From positions 1-5,224 of the forward strand of contig JAUWMO010000253.1 in assembly GCA_030613125.1 (NCBI GenBank): a DNA stretch of 5,224 bases, written 5' to 3'. The DNA is from Bacteroidota bacterium. Its GTDB lineage: Bacteria; Bacteroidota; Bacteroidia; Bacteroidales; VadinHA17. The position numbers and the translations under genes are program-made. This document shows, in pieces, positions 1-5,224 of the stretch (positions are counted from its first letter, which is position 1; every line of letters starts with the position of its first letter). The notes under the pieces were generated by a model. It was not told the origin of the DNA. It did not search any database and worked only from the letters and a program-made list of their open reading frames with translations.

Positions 1-295
1 CCGTATACAACAAAATTGTAAATATGGCTCCCAATATGGCTGAGTACAGGCTGATGATCACTCCAGCGCCAACTGCCTGACCATACGAAATAAAGCCACC
101 AAGGAAATTATCGCGATAGGCTTTGATCCCAAAAAAGATAGCTACAATCATAAATATGTAGGAGACGTATCCAAGACCTTTATTAAAGGTCTGATCTGCA
201 AAATACAGTACTGCAGAATAAATTACGAGTACAAAACCGAGGATTAGGCCCCAATTCAAATTAGCTTTCCAGGTTGAGACATTCTGTTTTTCCAT
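1..295 (-). CDS. DUF4199-like membrane protein, N-terminal part (cut by window edge)
   Basis: The minus strand is open from an ATG at 293-295 to the left edge of the window, giving 98 complete codons without a stop. The protein begins MEKQNVSTWK and has three strongly hydrophobic stretches, at about residues 14-33, 43-58 and 78-97, so it is an integral membrane protein. The stretch around residues 59-80 (IKAYRDN, then GGFISYGQAVGAGV) resembles the family signature of DUF4199, small multi-helix membrane proteins found mainly in Bacteroidota and of unknown function. Members as I remember them have about 160-180 residues, so a little over half is present. The ATG is the first methionine, has no Shine-Dalgarno sequence, and lies about 27 bases downstream of a possible -7 box at 322-329. 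The gene diverges from the SRP RNA gene. The family assignment rests on recalled motif resemblance; no specific role can be inferred. Confidence 0.8.
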   Translation of the reverse strand, partial: MEKQNVSTWKANLNWGLILGFVLVIYSAVLYFADQTFNKGLGYVSYIFMIVAIFFGIKAYRDNFLGGFISYGQAVGAGVIISLYSAILGAIFTILLYT

Positions 296-321
296 TTTGA
301 TAATTTTTTGTGAATACTAAA

Positions 322-329
322 CAAATATA
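322..329 (-). promoter_or_regulatory. Candidate -7 box for the DUF4199-like gene
   Basis: On the minus strand this reads TATATTTG, matching the Bacteroidota -7 consensus TAnnTTTG. Transcription would begin about 20 bases before the ATG at 295. No TTTG is found at the expected -33 position (about 349-354), so only half of the promoter is supported. Confidence 0.4.
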
Positions 330-366
330 AGGTTTTTAGTAATATTTTACCTGAGGCAAGAGTATA

Positions 367-398
367 TTTGTTTTGGACTTTAAAAGTTTATACTTTTG
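367..398 (+). promoter_or_regulatory. Bacteroidota-type promoter of the SRP RNA gene
   Basis: A -33 TTTG (367-370) is followed, after exactly 20 bases, by a -7 box TACTTTTG (391-398). This matches the primary sigma factor consensus of Bacteroidota (TTTG, 19-21 bases, TAnnTTTG). It places the transcription start at about 402-405, where the 5' strand of the SRP RNA closing stem (GGGTAAG, 404-410) begins. The agreement between predicted start and RNA structure makes this the best-supported promoter in the window. The 10-mer TACTTTTGCA recurs upstream of the YciO-type gene. Confidence 0.8.
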
Positions 399-400
399 CA

Positions 401-505
401 CCCGGGTAAGTCTTATACGACCAGCTCCTGTTGAACTCCCCCAGGACCGGAAGGTAGCAAGGGTAGGCGGTTGTAGCGGTGCGATATAAGTAGCTTACCC
501 ACTTT
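401..505 (+). ncRNA. ffs: Signal recognition particle RNA, small bacterial (4.5S) type
   Basis: This RNA binds the Ffh protein and forms the signal recognition particle, which brings ribosomes making membrane proteins to the FtsY receptor. The hallmark apical domain is visible: a GGAA tetraloop (449-452) closed by ACC/GGT (446-448 with 453-455), then the Ffh-binding symmetric loop CAGG (442-445) opposite AGCA (456-459), the same arrangement as in E. coli 4.5S RNA. The ends pair well: GGGTAAG (404-410) with CTTACCC (494-500), then CTTATA (412-417) with TATAAG (485-490). The result is one long hairpin of about 100 nt with no Alu domain, typical of Gram-negative bacteria. It has its own promoter directly upstream and a run of eight T directly downstream. 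Exact ends are inferred from the stem and may be off by a few bases. Confidence 0.95.
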
Positions 506-510
506 TTTTT
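485..510 (+). terminator. ffs: Intrinsic terminator formed by the 3' end of the SRP RNA
   Basis: The 3' strand of the RNA's closing stem (TATAAG, then CTTACCC ending at 500) is followed by A, C and eight T (503-510). The long terminal stem plus U-tract would act as a Rho-independent terminator and define the RNA 3' end. The stem partners lie at 404-417, so this is not a compact separate hairpin. Confidence 0.7.
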
Positions 511-525
511 ACATATTTCAAGGTA

Positions 526-562
526 CCCGCCTCCCGATAGTTATCGGGATATTTGGGCAGGC
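526..562 (+). repeat. REP-like GC-rich palindrome
   Basis: TCCCGATA (532-539) and TATCGGGA (542-549) are perfect inverted copies, giving a 7-bp hairpin with an AGTT loop. GC-rich flanks (CCCGCC at 526-531, GGGCAGGC at 555-562) can extend the stem across a small bulge. The element stands out against the AT-rich surroundings and starts 15 bases after the SRP RNA T-run. From memory, similar CCCGATA/TATCGGG palindromes recur between genes in many Bacteroidota genomes. Only one copy is present here, so its repeated nature is inferred. It could instead be a back-up terminator, although no T-run follows. Confidence 0.6.
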
Positions 563-649
563 AAGTTACAGTTTTAATCGATCAATACTCAATTTAACTC
601 ATTGTTGATTGAATCTTCCTTGATTTCTTTATATTCTTTCTTTTTCTTC

Positions 650-678
650 CTTAATTTGTCAGAAACTTAAATTTGTCA
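650..678 (+). repeat. Imperfect direct repeat just upstream of the transaldolase start
   Basis: CTTAATTTGTCA (650-661) recurs as CTTAAATTTGTCA (666-678) with one inserted A, 16 bases apart. The second copy contains TAAATTTG (668-675), a match to the -7 consensus TAnnTTTG, and ends four bases before the ATG at 682. It may be a paired protein-binding site, a duplicated promoter element, or chance in an AT-rich leader. Confidence 0.35.
668..675 (+). promoter_or_regulatory. Possible -7 box for the transaldolase gene
   Basis: TAAATTTG fits TAnnTTTG. If used, transcription would begin at about 679-682, at or a few bases before the ATG, giving a nearly leaderless mRNA. No TTTG is present at the expected -33 spacing (about 643-649 is T/C-rich). 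Support is therefore weak, and the promoter could lie further upstream. Confidence 0.3.
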
Positions 679-681
679 ACA

Positions 682-1338
682 ATGAAATTTTTTCTTGACA
701 GCGCAAACCTTGACCAGATTCAAGAAGCCAATGACCTTGGTATTATAGACGGGGTTACGACAAATCCATCATTAATGGCTAAAGAAGGTATTAAAGGTAA
801 AGAAGGGTTCAGAAATCATTATCTGAAAATATGCAATATTGTTTCAGGTGATGTTAGTGCTGAGGTTATTTCCACCGATTTTACAGGGATGGTGAGAGAT
901 GCAGAGGAGTTAGCAGGACTTCATTCGCAGATTGTTGTAAAGATCCCCTGTATTAAGGATGGCATTAAAGCCATTAAATACCTGAGTCAGAAAGGAGTCC
1001 GTATTAATTGCACTCTGATTTTCTCTCCTGGTCAGGCATTACTTGCTGCAAAAGCAGGCACTACCTATACTTCACCATTCGTTGGCCGGCTTGATGATAT
1101 TTCTACCGACGTAATTGCACTGGTAAAACAGATCGTTAATATTTATAAAACATATAATTTTAACACTCAGGTAATCGCTTCATCCATTCGTCATACTATG
1201 CATATCATTCAAAGTATTGAAGCAGGTGCACATGTTGCAACTTGTCCACTCAATTCAATTCTGGGACTACTAAAACATCCTTTAACAGATTTGGGATTAG
1301 AGAAGTTTTTAGCCGATTATAAAAAACTCAATGGCTAA
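682..1338 (+). CDS. tal: Transaldolase, short TalC/FSA-type
   Basis: This is a cytosolic class-I aldolase of 218 residues, the usual length for the short transaldolase subfamily. It moves a dihydroxyacetone unit from sedoheptulose 7-phosphate to glyceraldehyde 3-phosphate in the non-oxidative pentose phosphate pathway. Family features run along a single TIM barrel: D6 in KFFLDSANL, GVTTNPS (24-30) with N28, the Schiff-base lysine K87 in VVKIP, SPFVGR (131-136), and ASSIRH (166-171) for the phosphate end. F133 occupies the place of Y131 in E. coli fructose-6-phosphate aldolase. A Phe there is typical of true transaldolases, so I prefer transaldolase to FSA. The frame stays open to a TTG at 673, but the family N-terminus MKFF begins at the ATG at 682, so I chose that. 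No Shine-Dalgarno sequence is visible. Neighbouring genes are unrelated in function. Confidence 0.96.
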   Translation: MKFFLDSANLDQIQEANDLGIIDGVTTNPSLMAKEGIKGKEGFRNHYLKICNIVSGDVSAEVISTDFTGMVRDAEELAGLHSQIVVKIPCIKDGIKAIKYLSQKGVRINCTLIFSPGQALLAAKAGTTYTSPFVGRLDDISTDVIALVKQIVNIYKTYNFNTQVIASSIRHTMHIIQSIEAGAHVATCPLNSILGLLKHPLTDLGLEKFLADYKKLNG

Positions 1339-1467
1339 GATCAAAATACAATAATAAAAACTCGAAGTTAATCCGGTGAAACATTTTCCCTTTGAAATCC
1401 TATAATAGTAGGTTATTAACAATTCCACACATTAAATTTCAATCCACAGATCACGCTCCCATTTTAT

Positions 1468-1519
1468 TACTTTTATCTTTGTACTTTTATTTTTTAATTG
1501 TTTAAATCCACTACTTTTG
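1468..1519 (+). promoter_or_regulatory. Candidate promoter region with two possible -7 boxes for the YciO-type gene
   Basis: Two sequences fit TAnnTTTG: TATCTTTG (1474-1481) and TACTTTTG (1512-1519). The second lies within TACTTTTGCA, identical to the SRP RNA -7 region. Use of the downstream box would give a leader of about 30 nt ending with a good Shine-Dalgarno sequence. Neither box has a TTTG at the correct -33 spacing. The motif TACTTTT occurs three times here, at 1468, 1482 and 1512. Confidence 0.45.
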
Positions 1520-1542
1520 CAGCTGGCTTATTGATAACAATT

Positions 1543-1547
1543 AGGAG
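1543..1547 (+). promoter_or_regulatory. Shine-Dalgarno sequence of the YciO-type gene
   Basis: AGGAG lies eight bases before the ATG at 1556. It supports that start and is the only clear ribosome binding site in the window; the other three complete coding genes lack one. Confidence 0.7.
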
Positions 1548-1555
1548 TTGGAGTT

Positions 1556-2170
1556 ATGTTGATCAAAATTCATCCTGATAATCCCAGCCAACGGCAGGTT
1601 CTAAAAGTAACAGAAACTCTTGAAAGGGGAGGAATAATAATTTATCCTACTGATACTGTGTATGGTATGGGATGTGATATCAAACAAACTAAAGCTATTG
1701 AAAAAATTGCTGCTATAAAAGGTGCTAATCCGGCCAATCCTGATTTTTCTTTCATATTCCATGACCTTAGCCAATTGTCGGAATACACGAGCCCTATTCA
1801 TAATACCATTTTCAAGCTAATGAAAAGAAATCTTCCTGGTCCTTTCACTTTTATCCTGAAGGCAAATAATCATATACCAAAGTTATTTAAGAAACAAAAA
1901 AAGACTGTTGGTGTTAGAATCCCAGACAACAACATAGTTCTGGAAATTGTGAGGGAACTAGGCAGACCTGTTCTTACCACCTCTATTCATGATGCTGATG
2001 AGATCCTTGAGTATACAACAGACCCTGAATTAATTTATGAGAAATATCGTGATATTGTGGATATTGTGATCAATGGAGGATATGGTAATAATGAAGCTTC
2101 TACTGTTGTGGACTGTACTGGAGATGATCCTGTTCTGATCAGACAGGGAATTGGGGAGCTTATATATTAG
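1556..2170 (+). CDS. yciO: YciO-type protein of the Sua5/YrdC/YwlC family (usually annotated L-threonylcarbamoyladenylate synthase)
   Basis: The 204-residue protein is a single YrdC domain without the extra C-terminal Sua5 domain. It aligns along its whole length with E. coli YciO as I remember it: the opening IHPDNP, GPFTFILK (95-102), GVRIPDN (119-125), INGGYG (172-177) and the end IRQGIGE (195-201). True family members (TsaC/Sua5) make threonylcarbamoyl-AMP from threonine, bicarbonate and ATP for t6A at position 37 of tRNAs. The motif PTDTVYG (31-37) is TsaC-like, whereas E. coli YciO has PTDSGYA. However, two TsaC/Sua5 signatures are altered: the KxR site reads K55-G-A57, and the SxN site reads S143-I-H145. 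Synthase activity is therefore uncertain. The ATG is supported by AGGAG at 1543-1547. The stop codon overlaps the convergent trkH stop. Confidence 0.93.
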   Translation: MLIKIHPDNPSQRQVLKVTETLERGGIIIYPTDTVYGMGCDIKQTKAIEKIAAIKGANPANPDFSFIFHDLSQLSEYTSPIHNTIFKLMKRNLPGPFTFILKANNHIPKLFKKQKKTVGVRIPDNNIVLEIVRELGRPVLTTSIHDADEILEYTTDPELIYEKYRDIVDIVINGGYGNNEASTVVDCTGDDPVLIRQGIGELIY

Positions 2171-3615
2171 TTCTTCCAGAACACAGGGGTAAAAAGAATA
2201 AGTACTGTAAACAACTCAAGCCTGCCAATAAGCATCAGGAATGACAGGAACCATTTTCCAAATGTGGGAAGATGATAGAAATTATCCATTGGTCCAACTG
2301 ACCCTAATCCAGGTCCTACATTTCCCAATGTTGTAGCAACTGAACCAAAAGCACTGTCAAGCGTGGGTTCCATCAACGACATAATAATAACACTAAAACC
2401 AAATATTAATATATAGATTGAGAAGAAAGCAAGAATATTTGAAAGGATCTGTGGGTTAACTGCATGTCCGTTATATTTTACCGGAATAACACCATGTGGA
2501 TGAATAAGCCTTTTCAGTTCACAATAGCTATTCTTAATAACCATAACTATACGCATAATCTTTATGCTTCCTCCTGTTGAACCTGTTGAGCCACCAAAGA
2601 ACATTAGCGCAAATATTATATAACCCAGAAATGGGATCCAACTCAAGTAATCAGCAGTAATATAACCGGTTGTTGTTAATATTGAAACAACCTGGAATAA
2701 TGCTTCCCGAACAGACTTTTCAAATCCATTTCCATGAAAAACCAACAATGTTACAGTCACTACAATTGTAAAAATAATAATAAAACCTGCATACCAACGA
2801 AACTCCTCATTCTTAAAGATCTTCCTGAACCTGAAGTGTAACGCAAAATATGAAAGAGTAAAACTTGTACCTGCCAAAAACATAAATAATATTATCACAT
2901 ATTGAATGTATGCAGAATCCCAGTATGCAATACTTGCCTGTTTAGTTGAATAACCACCGGTAGCCATTGTAGTGAATGAATGACATATTGCATCAAACAG
3001 AGACATTCCACCAATCCAAAGCAGACCTGCTTCCAATACCGTAAATATTAAGTATATACCCCATAATCTCTTTGCTGTCTCTCTGATCCTTGGATGTAGC
3101 TTATCAGGAGACGGTCCGGGAACTTCAGCCGCGAATAGCTGCATGCCACCTATACCCAGAACAGGTAGAATGGCAATAGTGAGCACAATTATTCCCATAC
3201 CTCCCATCCATTGAGTAATACTTCGCCAGAACAATATTCCATGAGGTAAGGACTCAATATCATTCAGTATTGAAGAGCCGGTCGTGGTAAATCCGGAAAT
3301 GGTTTCAAAGAAAGCATCAGTGAAATTCTTAATAGCCCCGGTAAACAGAAATGGCATGCTTCCAAAAAAGGAAAATACCAACCAAACAAGACAAACAATA
3401 ATATATCCTTCTCGTTTTGTGATTTGCCGGCTTGAACTGCGGGTAACCAGAACCATAGATCCCCCGGCAATAAAGGTTATTATACCCGAATAAATGAACC
3501 CCATTGCATCACCGTCATTGTAAATTAAGGCAACAATCAGGGAAATTAACATGAAAACAGATTCAATGATCAATAAGAAACCAAGTATGTTTATAATTAC
3601 CTTTTTATTGATCAT
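2167..3615 (-). CDS. trkH: TrkH potassium uptake channel subunit
   Basis: This inner-membrane protein of 482 residues, full length for the family, forms the potassium-conducting pore of the Trk system. It carries the fourfold membrane-helix/pore-loop/membrane-helix repeat of the Trk/Ktr/HKT superfamily. The four filter loops are visible: TTTGSS (110-115), TTMATGGYS (215-223), TTTGYIT (314-320) and TTLGNVGPG (428-436), each with the conserved filter glycine. The intramembrane gating loop of the third repeat is GGSTGSTGGSIK (341-352). The C-terminus has the usual GRLELFTVLILF (464-475). Two extra N-terminal hydrophobic helices (about 7-31 and 38-57) correspond to the D0 domain that separates TrkH from KtrB. 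The ATG at 3613-3615 begins directly before the first helix and lacks a Shine-Dalgarno sequence. It lies 79 bases downstream of trkA with no promoter or terminator seen between, so co-transcription is likely. Its stop codon overlaps that of the YciO-type gene. Confidence 0.97.
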   Translation of the reverse strand: MINKKVIINILGFLLIIESVFMLISLIVALIYNDGDAMGFIYSGIITFIAGGSMVLVTRSSSRQITKREGYIIVCLVWLVFSFFGSMPFLFTGAIKNFTDAFFETISGFTTTGSSILNDIESLPHGILFWRSITQWMGGMGIIVLTIAILPVLGIGGMQLFAAEVPGPSPDKLHPRIRETAKRLWGIYLIFTVLEAGLLWIGGMSLFDAICHSFTTMATGGYSTKQASIAYWDSAYIQYVIILFMFLAGTSFTLSYFALHFRFRKIFKNEEFRWYAGFIIIFTIVVTVTLLVFHGNGFEKSVREALFQVVSILTTTGYITADYLSWIPFLGYIIFALMFFGGSTGSTGGSIKIMRIVMVIKNSYCELKRLIHPHGVIPVKYNGHAVNPQILSNILAFFSIYILIFGFSVIIMSLMEPTLDSAFGSVATTLGNVGPGLGSVGPMDNFYHLPTFGKWFLSFLMLIGRLELFTVLILFTPVFWKN

Positions 3616-3694
3616 GTTCGAAGAAGATAAATGCTGAATAAATATATTTTAAAGGATAACAGGTAATATCTGAAAGCAACAGAGAATCATAAAA

Positions 3695-5035
3695 CTAGTT
3701 GAAAAACTTTTCTAGTTTACTTAAAGCGGAAGGTAGCGCAAAAACGACAACATGATCATTAGGCTGAATATGTGTATCACCTTTAGCTATAAAGCTGGAA
3801 TTACCACGTATAACACCTCCTACTATAGCATCTTTAGGGAAATTCAGATCTTTCAGTTCACCTTTGGTAATCTGGGATCCCGGTTTTACAATATACTCCA
3901 AAACTTCAGCATCAGTACCGGTAAGACACTTTATCATGGAAACCTTGGCGGTATGGGTAAATCTTGATATTCGGCTTGCTGTGATTATTTTCTTATTAAT
4001 AATTGAATCAATTCCGATATTCTCAGCAAGATTTATATACTCCATATTCTCAACTTCTGCAATGGTTTTTTTTATTCCTGTTTTCTTTGCCAGCAAACAG
4101 GCAAGTATATTTGTCTCTGAGTTACCTGTAACTGCAATGAAAGCATCCATATTTGGTAATCCCTCCTCTATTAAGAGATCTTTATCGCGTCCGTCACCAT
4201 TAATGATAAGTGTTTTTTCAAGAATATCAGCCAAAACCTGACACTTGTTTTTATCAATCTCGATCAATTTTACATTAAATTTTTTTTCTAACTCAAGAGC
4301 TGTACGTTTACCAATCCTGCTACCCCCGAGAATCATTATATTTTTTATTTCAAAGGGTTTTTTACCTAACAATTTCATAAGATTAACAAATCCGGTCTGA
4401 GTGGAGACTACATAAACAAGATCATTTACTTTGAATTGATCGTTGCCTCTCGGGATAATTGTCTCTTCATTCCTGGTTATGGCAACAGCCCTGTAATCAA
4501 GCTTTTTACTTGTATCAGTCAATTCCAGTAAAGTTTTTTCCAGGATCGGAACATTTTCATCAAGTTTAATAATATACAATGAAAGTTTACCTCCCGAAAA
4601 ATCAAAAAACTCAGTTGTTCTTGTATGATGAAGAAAACCCAAAATTTCCCGGGCTGCAATTTTTTCAGGGTACATCAGGTAATCAATACCAAGGTTAGTA
4701 AAATAATCCCTGTAAGAATTTTCTAAATATTCCTGGTTGTCAATCCGGGCTATTGTTTTTTTTGCTCCCAACTTTTTCCCCAAAATTGCTGAGGTAATGT
4801 TAGTGTCTTCCAGGTGGGCAACTGCAATGAAGAGATCTGACTTTTGAATATTTGCTTCCCGAAGAACCTCAATTGAAGTTGCTGATCCATTTATGGTTAA
4901 CACATCCAGATTAGATTCAATTGGATTCAAGCGGTCCTCATCCGGATCTATTACAACAATATCGTGTTGCTCATGACTCAACATCTTGGCAAGATGTGAA
5001 CCAACTTCACCAGCTCCGGCTATTATTATCTTCAC
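3695..5035 (-). CDS. trkA: TrkA potassium uptake regulatory subunit (two RCK domains)
   Basis: This cytosolic protein of 446 residues forms the ring beneath TrkH and couples nucleotide binding to channel opening. It is a tandem RCK protein, the standard length for TrkA. The first Rossmann domain has GAGEVG (6-11) with the acidic D30 after strand 2 (VVID), as expected for NAD(H) binding, followed by an RCK_C (TrkA_C) domain at about 140-222. The second Rossmann domain has GGSRIG (237-242) with E259, and a second RCK_C domain at about 363-445 ending the protein. The start is GTG (5033-5035): an in-frame TAA at 5051-5053 blocks extension, and the next ATG (residue 18) would remove the nucleotide-binding loop. 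No Shine-Dalgarno sequence is seen. trkA is the first gene of the trkA-trkH operon. Confidence 0.97.
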   Translation of the reverse strand: MKIIIAGAGEVGSHLAKMLSHEQHDIVVIDPDEDRLNPIESNLDVLTINGSATSIEVLREANIQKSDLFIAVAHLEDTNITSAILGKKLGAKKTIARIDNQEYLENSYRDYFTNLGIDYLMYPEKIAAREILGFLHHTRTTEFFDFSGGKLSLYIIKLDENVPILEKTLLELTDTSKKLDYRAVAITRNEETIIPRGNDQFKVNDLVYVVSTQTGFVNLMKLLGKKPFEIKNIMILGGSRIGKRTALELEKKFNVKLIEIDKNKCQVLADILEKTLIINGDGRDKDLLIEEGLPNMDAFIAVTGNSETNILACLLAKKTGIKKTIAEVENMEYINLAENIGIDSIINKKIITASRISRFTHTAKVSMIKCLTGTDAEVLEYIVKPGSQITKGELKDLNFPKDAIVGGVIRGNSSFIAKGDTHIQPNDHVVVFALPSALSKLEKFFN

Positions 5036-5224
5036 AAGTATAAAGTTATATTAAAAGTTTGTCGGTTAATTAATTGTAAATTACCATTAACTAAAGCCTC
5101 TGGTATTTGTTACCTCACAAATGTAAATTATTTTTAATGGTGTTCGGTGAACCCTCATCCAGCATTTCGTTAATAGTTAATTTATACATCCCCTTTTGTT
5201 TTTGTACCTCTATTTATCAATCAA
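5036..5224 (-). promoter_or_regulatory. Non-coding region upstream of trkA with a candidate -7 box
   Basis: These 189 bases are AT-rich and hold no convincing gene. On the minus strand TACATTTG (5118-5125) matches TAnnTTTG and would give trkA a leader of about 75 nt. No TTTG is found at the matching -33 position (about 5145-5149). A small inverted repeat GTTC-GGT-GAAC (5142-5152) overlaps that -33 region. No known riboswitch was recognised. On the plus strand the last bases contain TGTTTTTG (5197-5204), one mismatch from a -7 box, which could belong to a divergent gene beyond the window. Confidence 0.4.

Noticed and set aside
673..681. TTG start extending the transaldolase by three residues (MST)
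   Set aside because: The family N-terminus begins at MKFF (ATG at 682), and the TTG lies inside a possible -7 box with no ribosome binding site.
1396..1414. Possible hairpin CCTA-TAATAG-TAGG and a TATAAT hexamer after the transaldolase gene
   Set aside because: The stem has only four pairs and no T-run follows; TATAAT is not the usual promoter type in Bacteroidota and has no matching -35.
1601..1801. 66-codon open frame on the minus strand
   Set aside because: It lies wholly within the well-supported YciO-type gene on the other strand and shows no family motif; it is a shadow frame.
2566..2596. Short direct repeat CCTGTTGA within trkH
   Set aside because: It encodes the conserved GSTGSTGG gating loop, so it is explained by the protein sequence.
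3264..3493. Open frames on both strands inside trkH
   Set aside because: They overlap conserved trkH sequence in other frames, and their translations resemble no protein family I know.
3616..3694. Possible promoter between trkA and trkH
   Set aside because: I found no TAnnTTTG box or hairpin on the minus strand in these 79 bases, so co-transcription is the simpler reading.
3752..4241. Two plus-strand open frames antisense to trkA (71 and 125 codons)
   Set aside because: They mirror the RCK_C and second Rossmann coding region of trkA, have no ribosome binding site, and look like chance frames.

Overview
This 5.2-kb window looks like ordinary chromosomal DNA from a member of the Bacteroidota. 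The evidence is an AT-rich sequence, a DUF4199-type membrane protein (a family found mainly in that phylum), -7 boxes of the form TAnnTTTG with almost no TATAAT/TTGACA promoters, and starts that mostly lack a Shine-Dalgarno sequence. I see no phage, transposon, CRISPR or defence signature. I could not identify a finer taxonomic rank.

Layout from left to right. At 1-295 (minus strand) is the N-terminal part of a DUF4199-like membrane protein, cut by the window edge. Divergent from it at about 401-505 (plus) is the small signal recognition particle RNA (4.5S type, ffs). It has a textbook Bacteroidota promoter before it and a U-tract terminator after it. A REP-like GC-rich palindrome (about 526-562) follows. 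At 682-1338 (plus) is a short class-I transaldolase of the TalC/FSA type. At 1556-2170 (plus) is a YciO-type member of the Sua5/YrdC/YwlC family. At 2167-3615 and 3695-5035 (both minus) are trkH and trkA, read in the order trkA then trkH. The last 190 bases are a non-coding region upstream of trkA.

How the genes work together. trkA and trkH form a clear two-gene potassium-uptake operon: TrkH is the membrane pore and TrkA the nucleotide-binding RCK ring that gates it. The other genes look like independent housekeeping units: protein targeting (SRP RNA), the non-oxidative pentose phosphate pathway (transaldolase), and a YrdC-fold protein whose relation to t6A tRNA modification is uncertain.

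The points most worth a second look are modest. The YrdC-fold protein lacks two signature residues. Its stop codon overlaps the convergent trkH stop codon, leaving no room for a terminator. There is a REP-like palindrome behind the SRP RNA. The transaldolase start has a possible near-leaderless promoter and an imperfect direct repeat. I found no credible undescribed system here.
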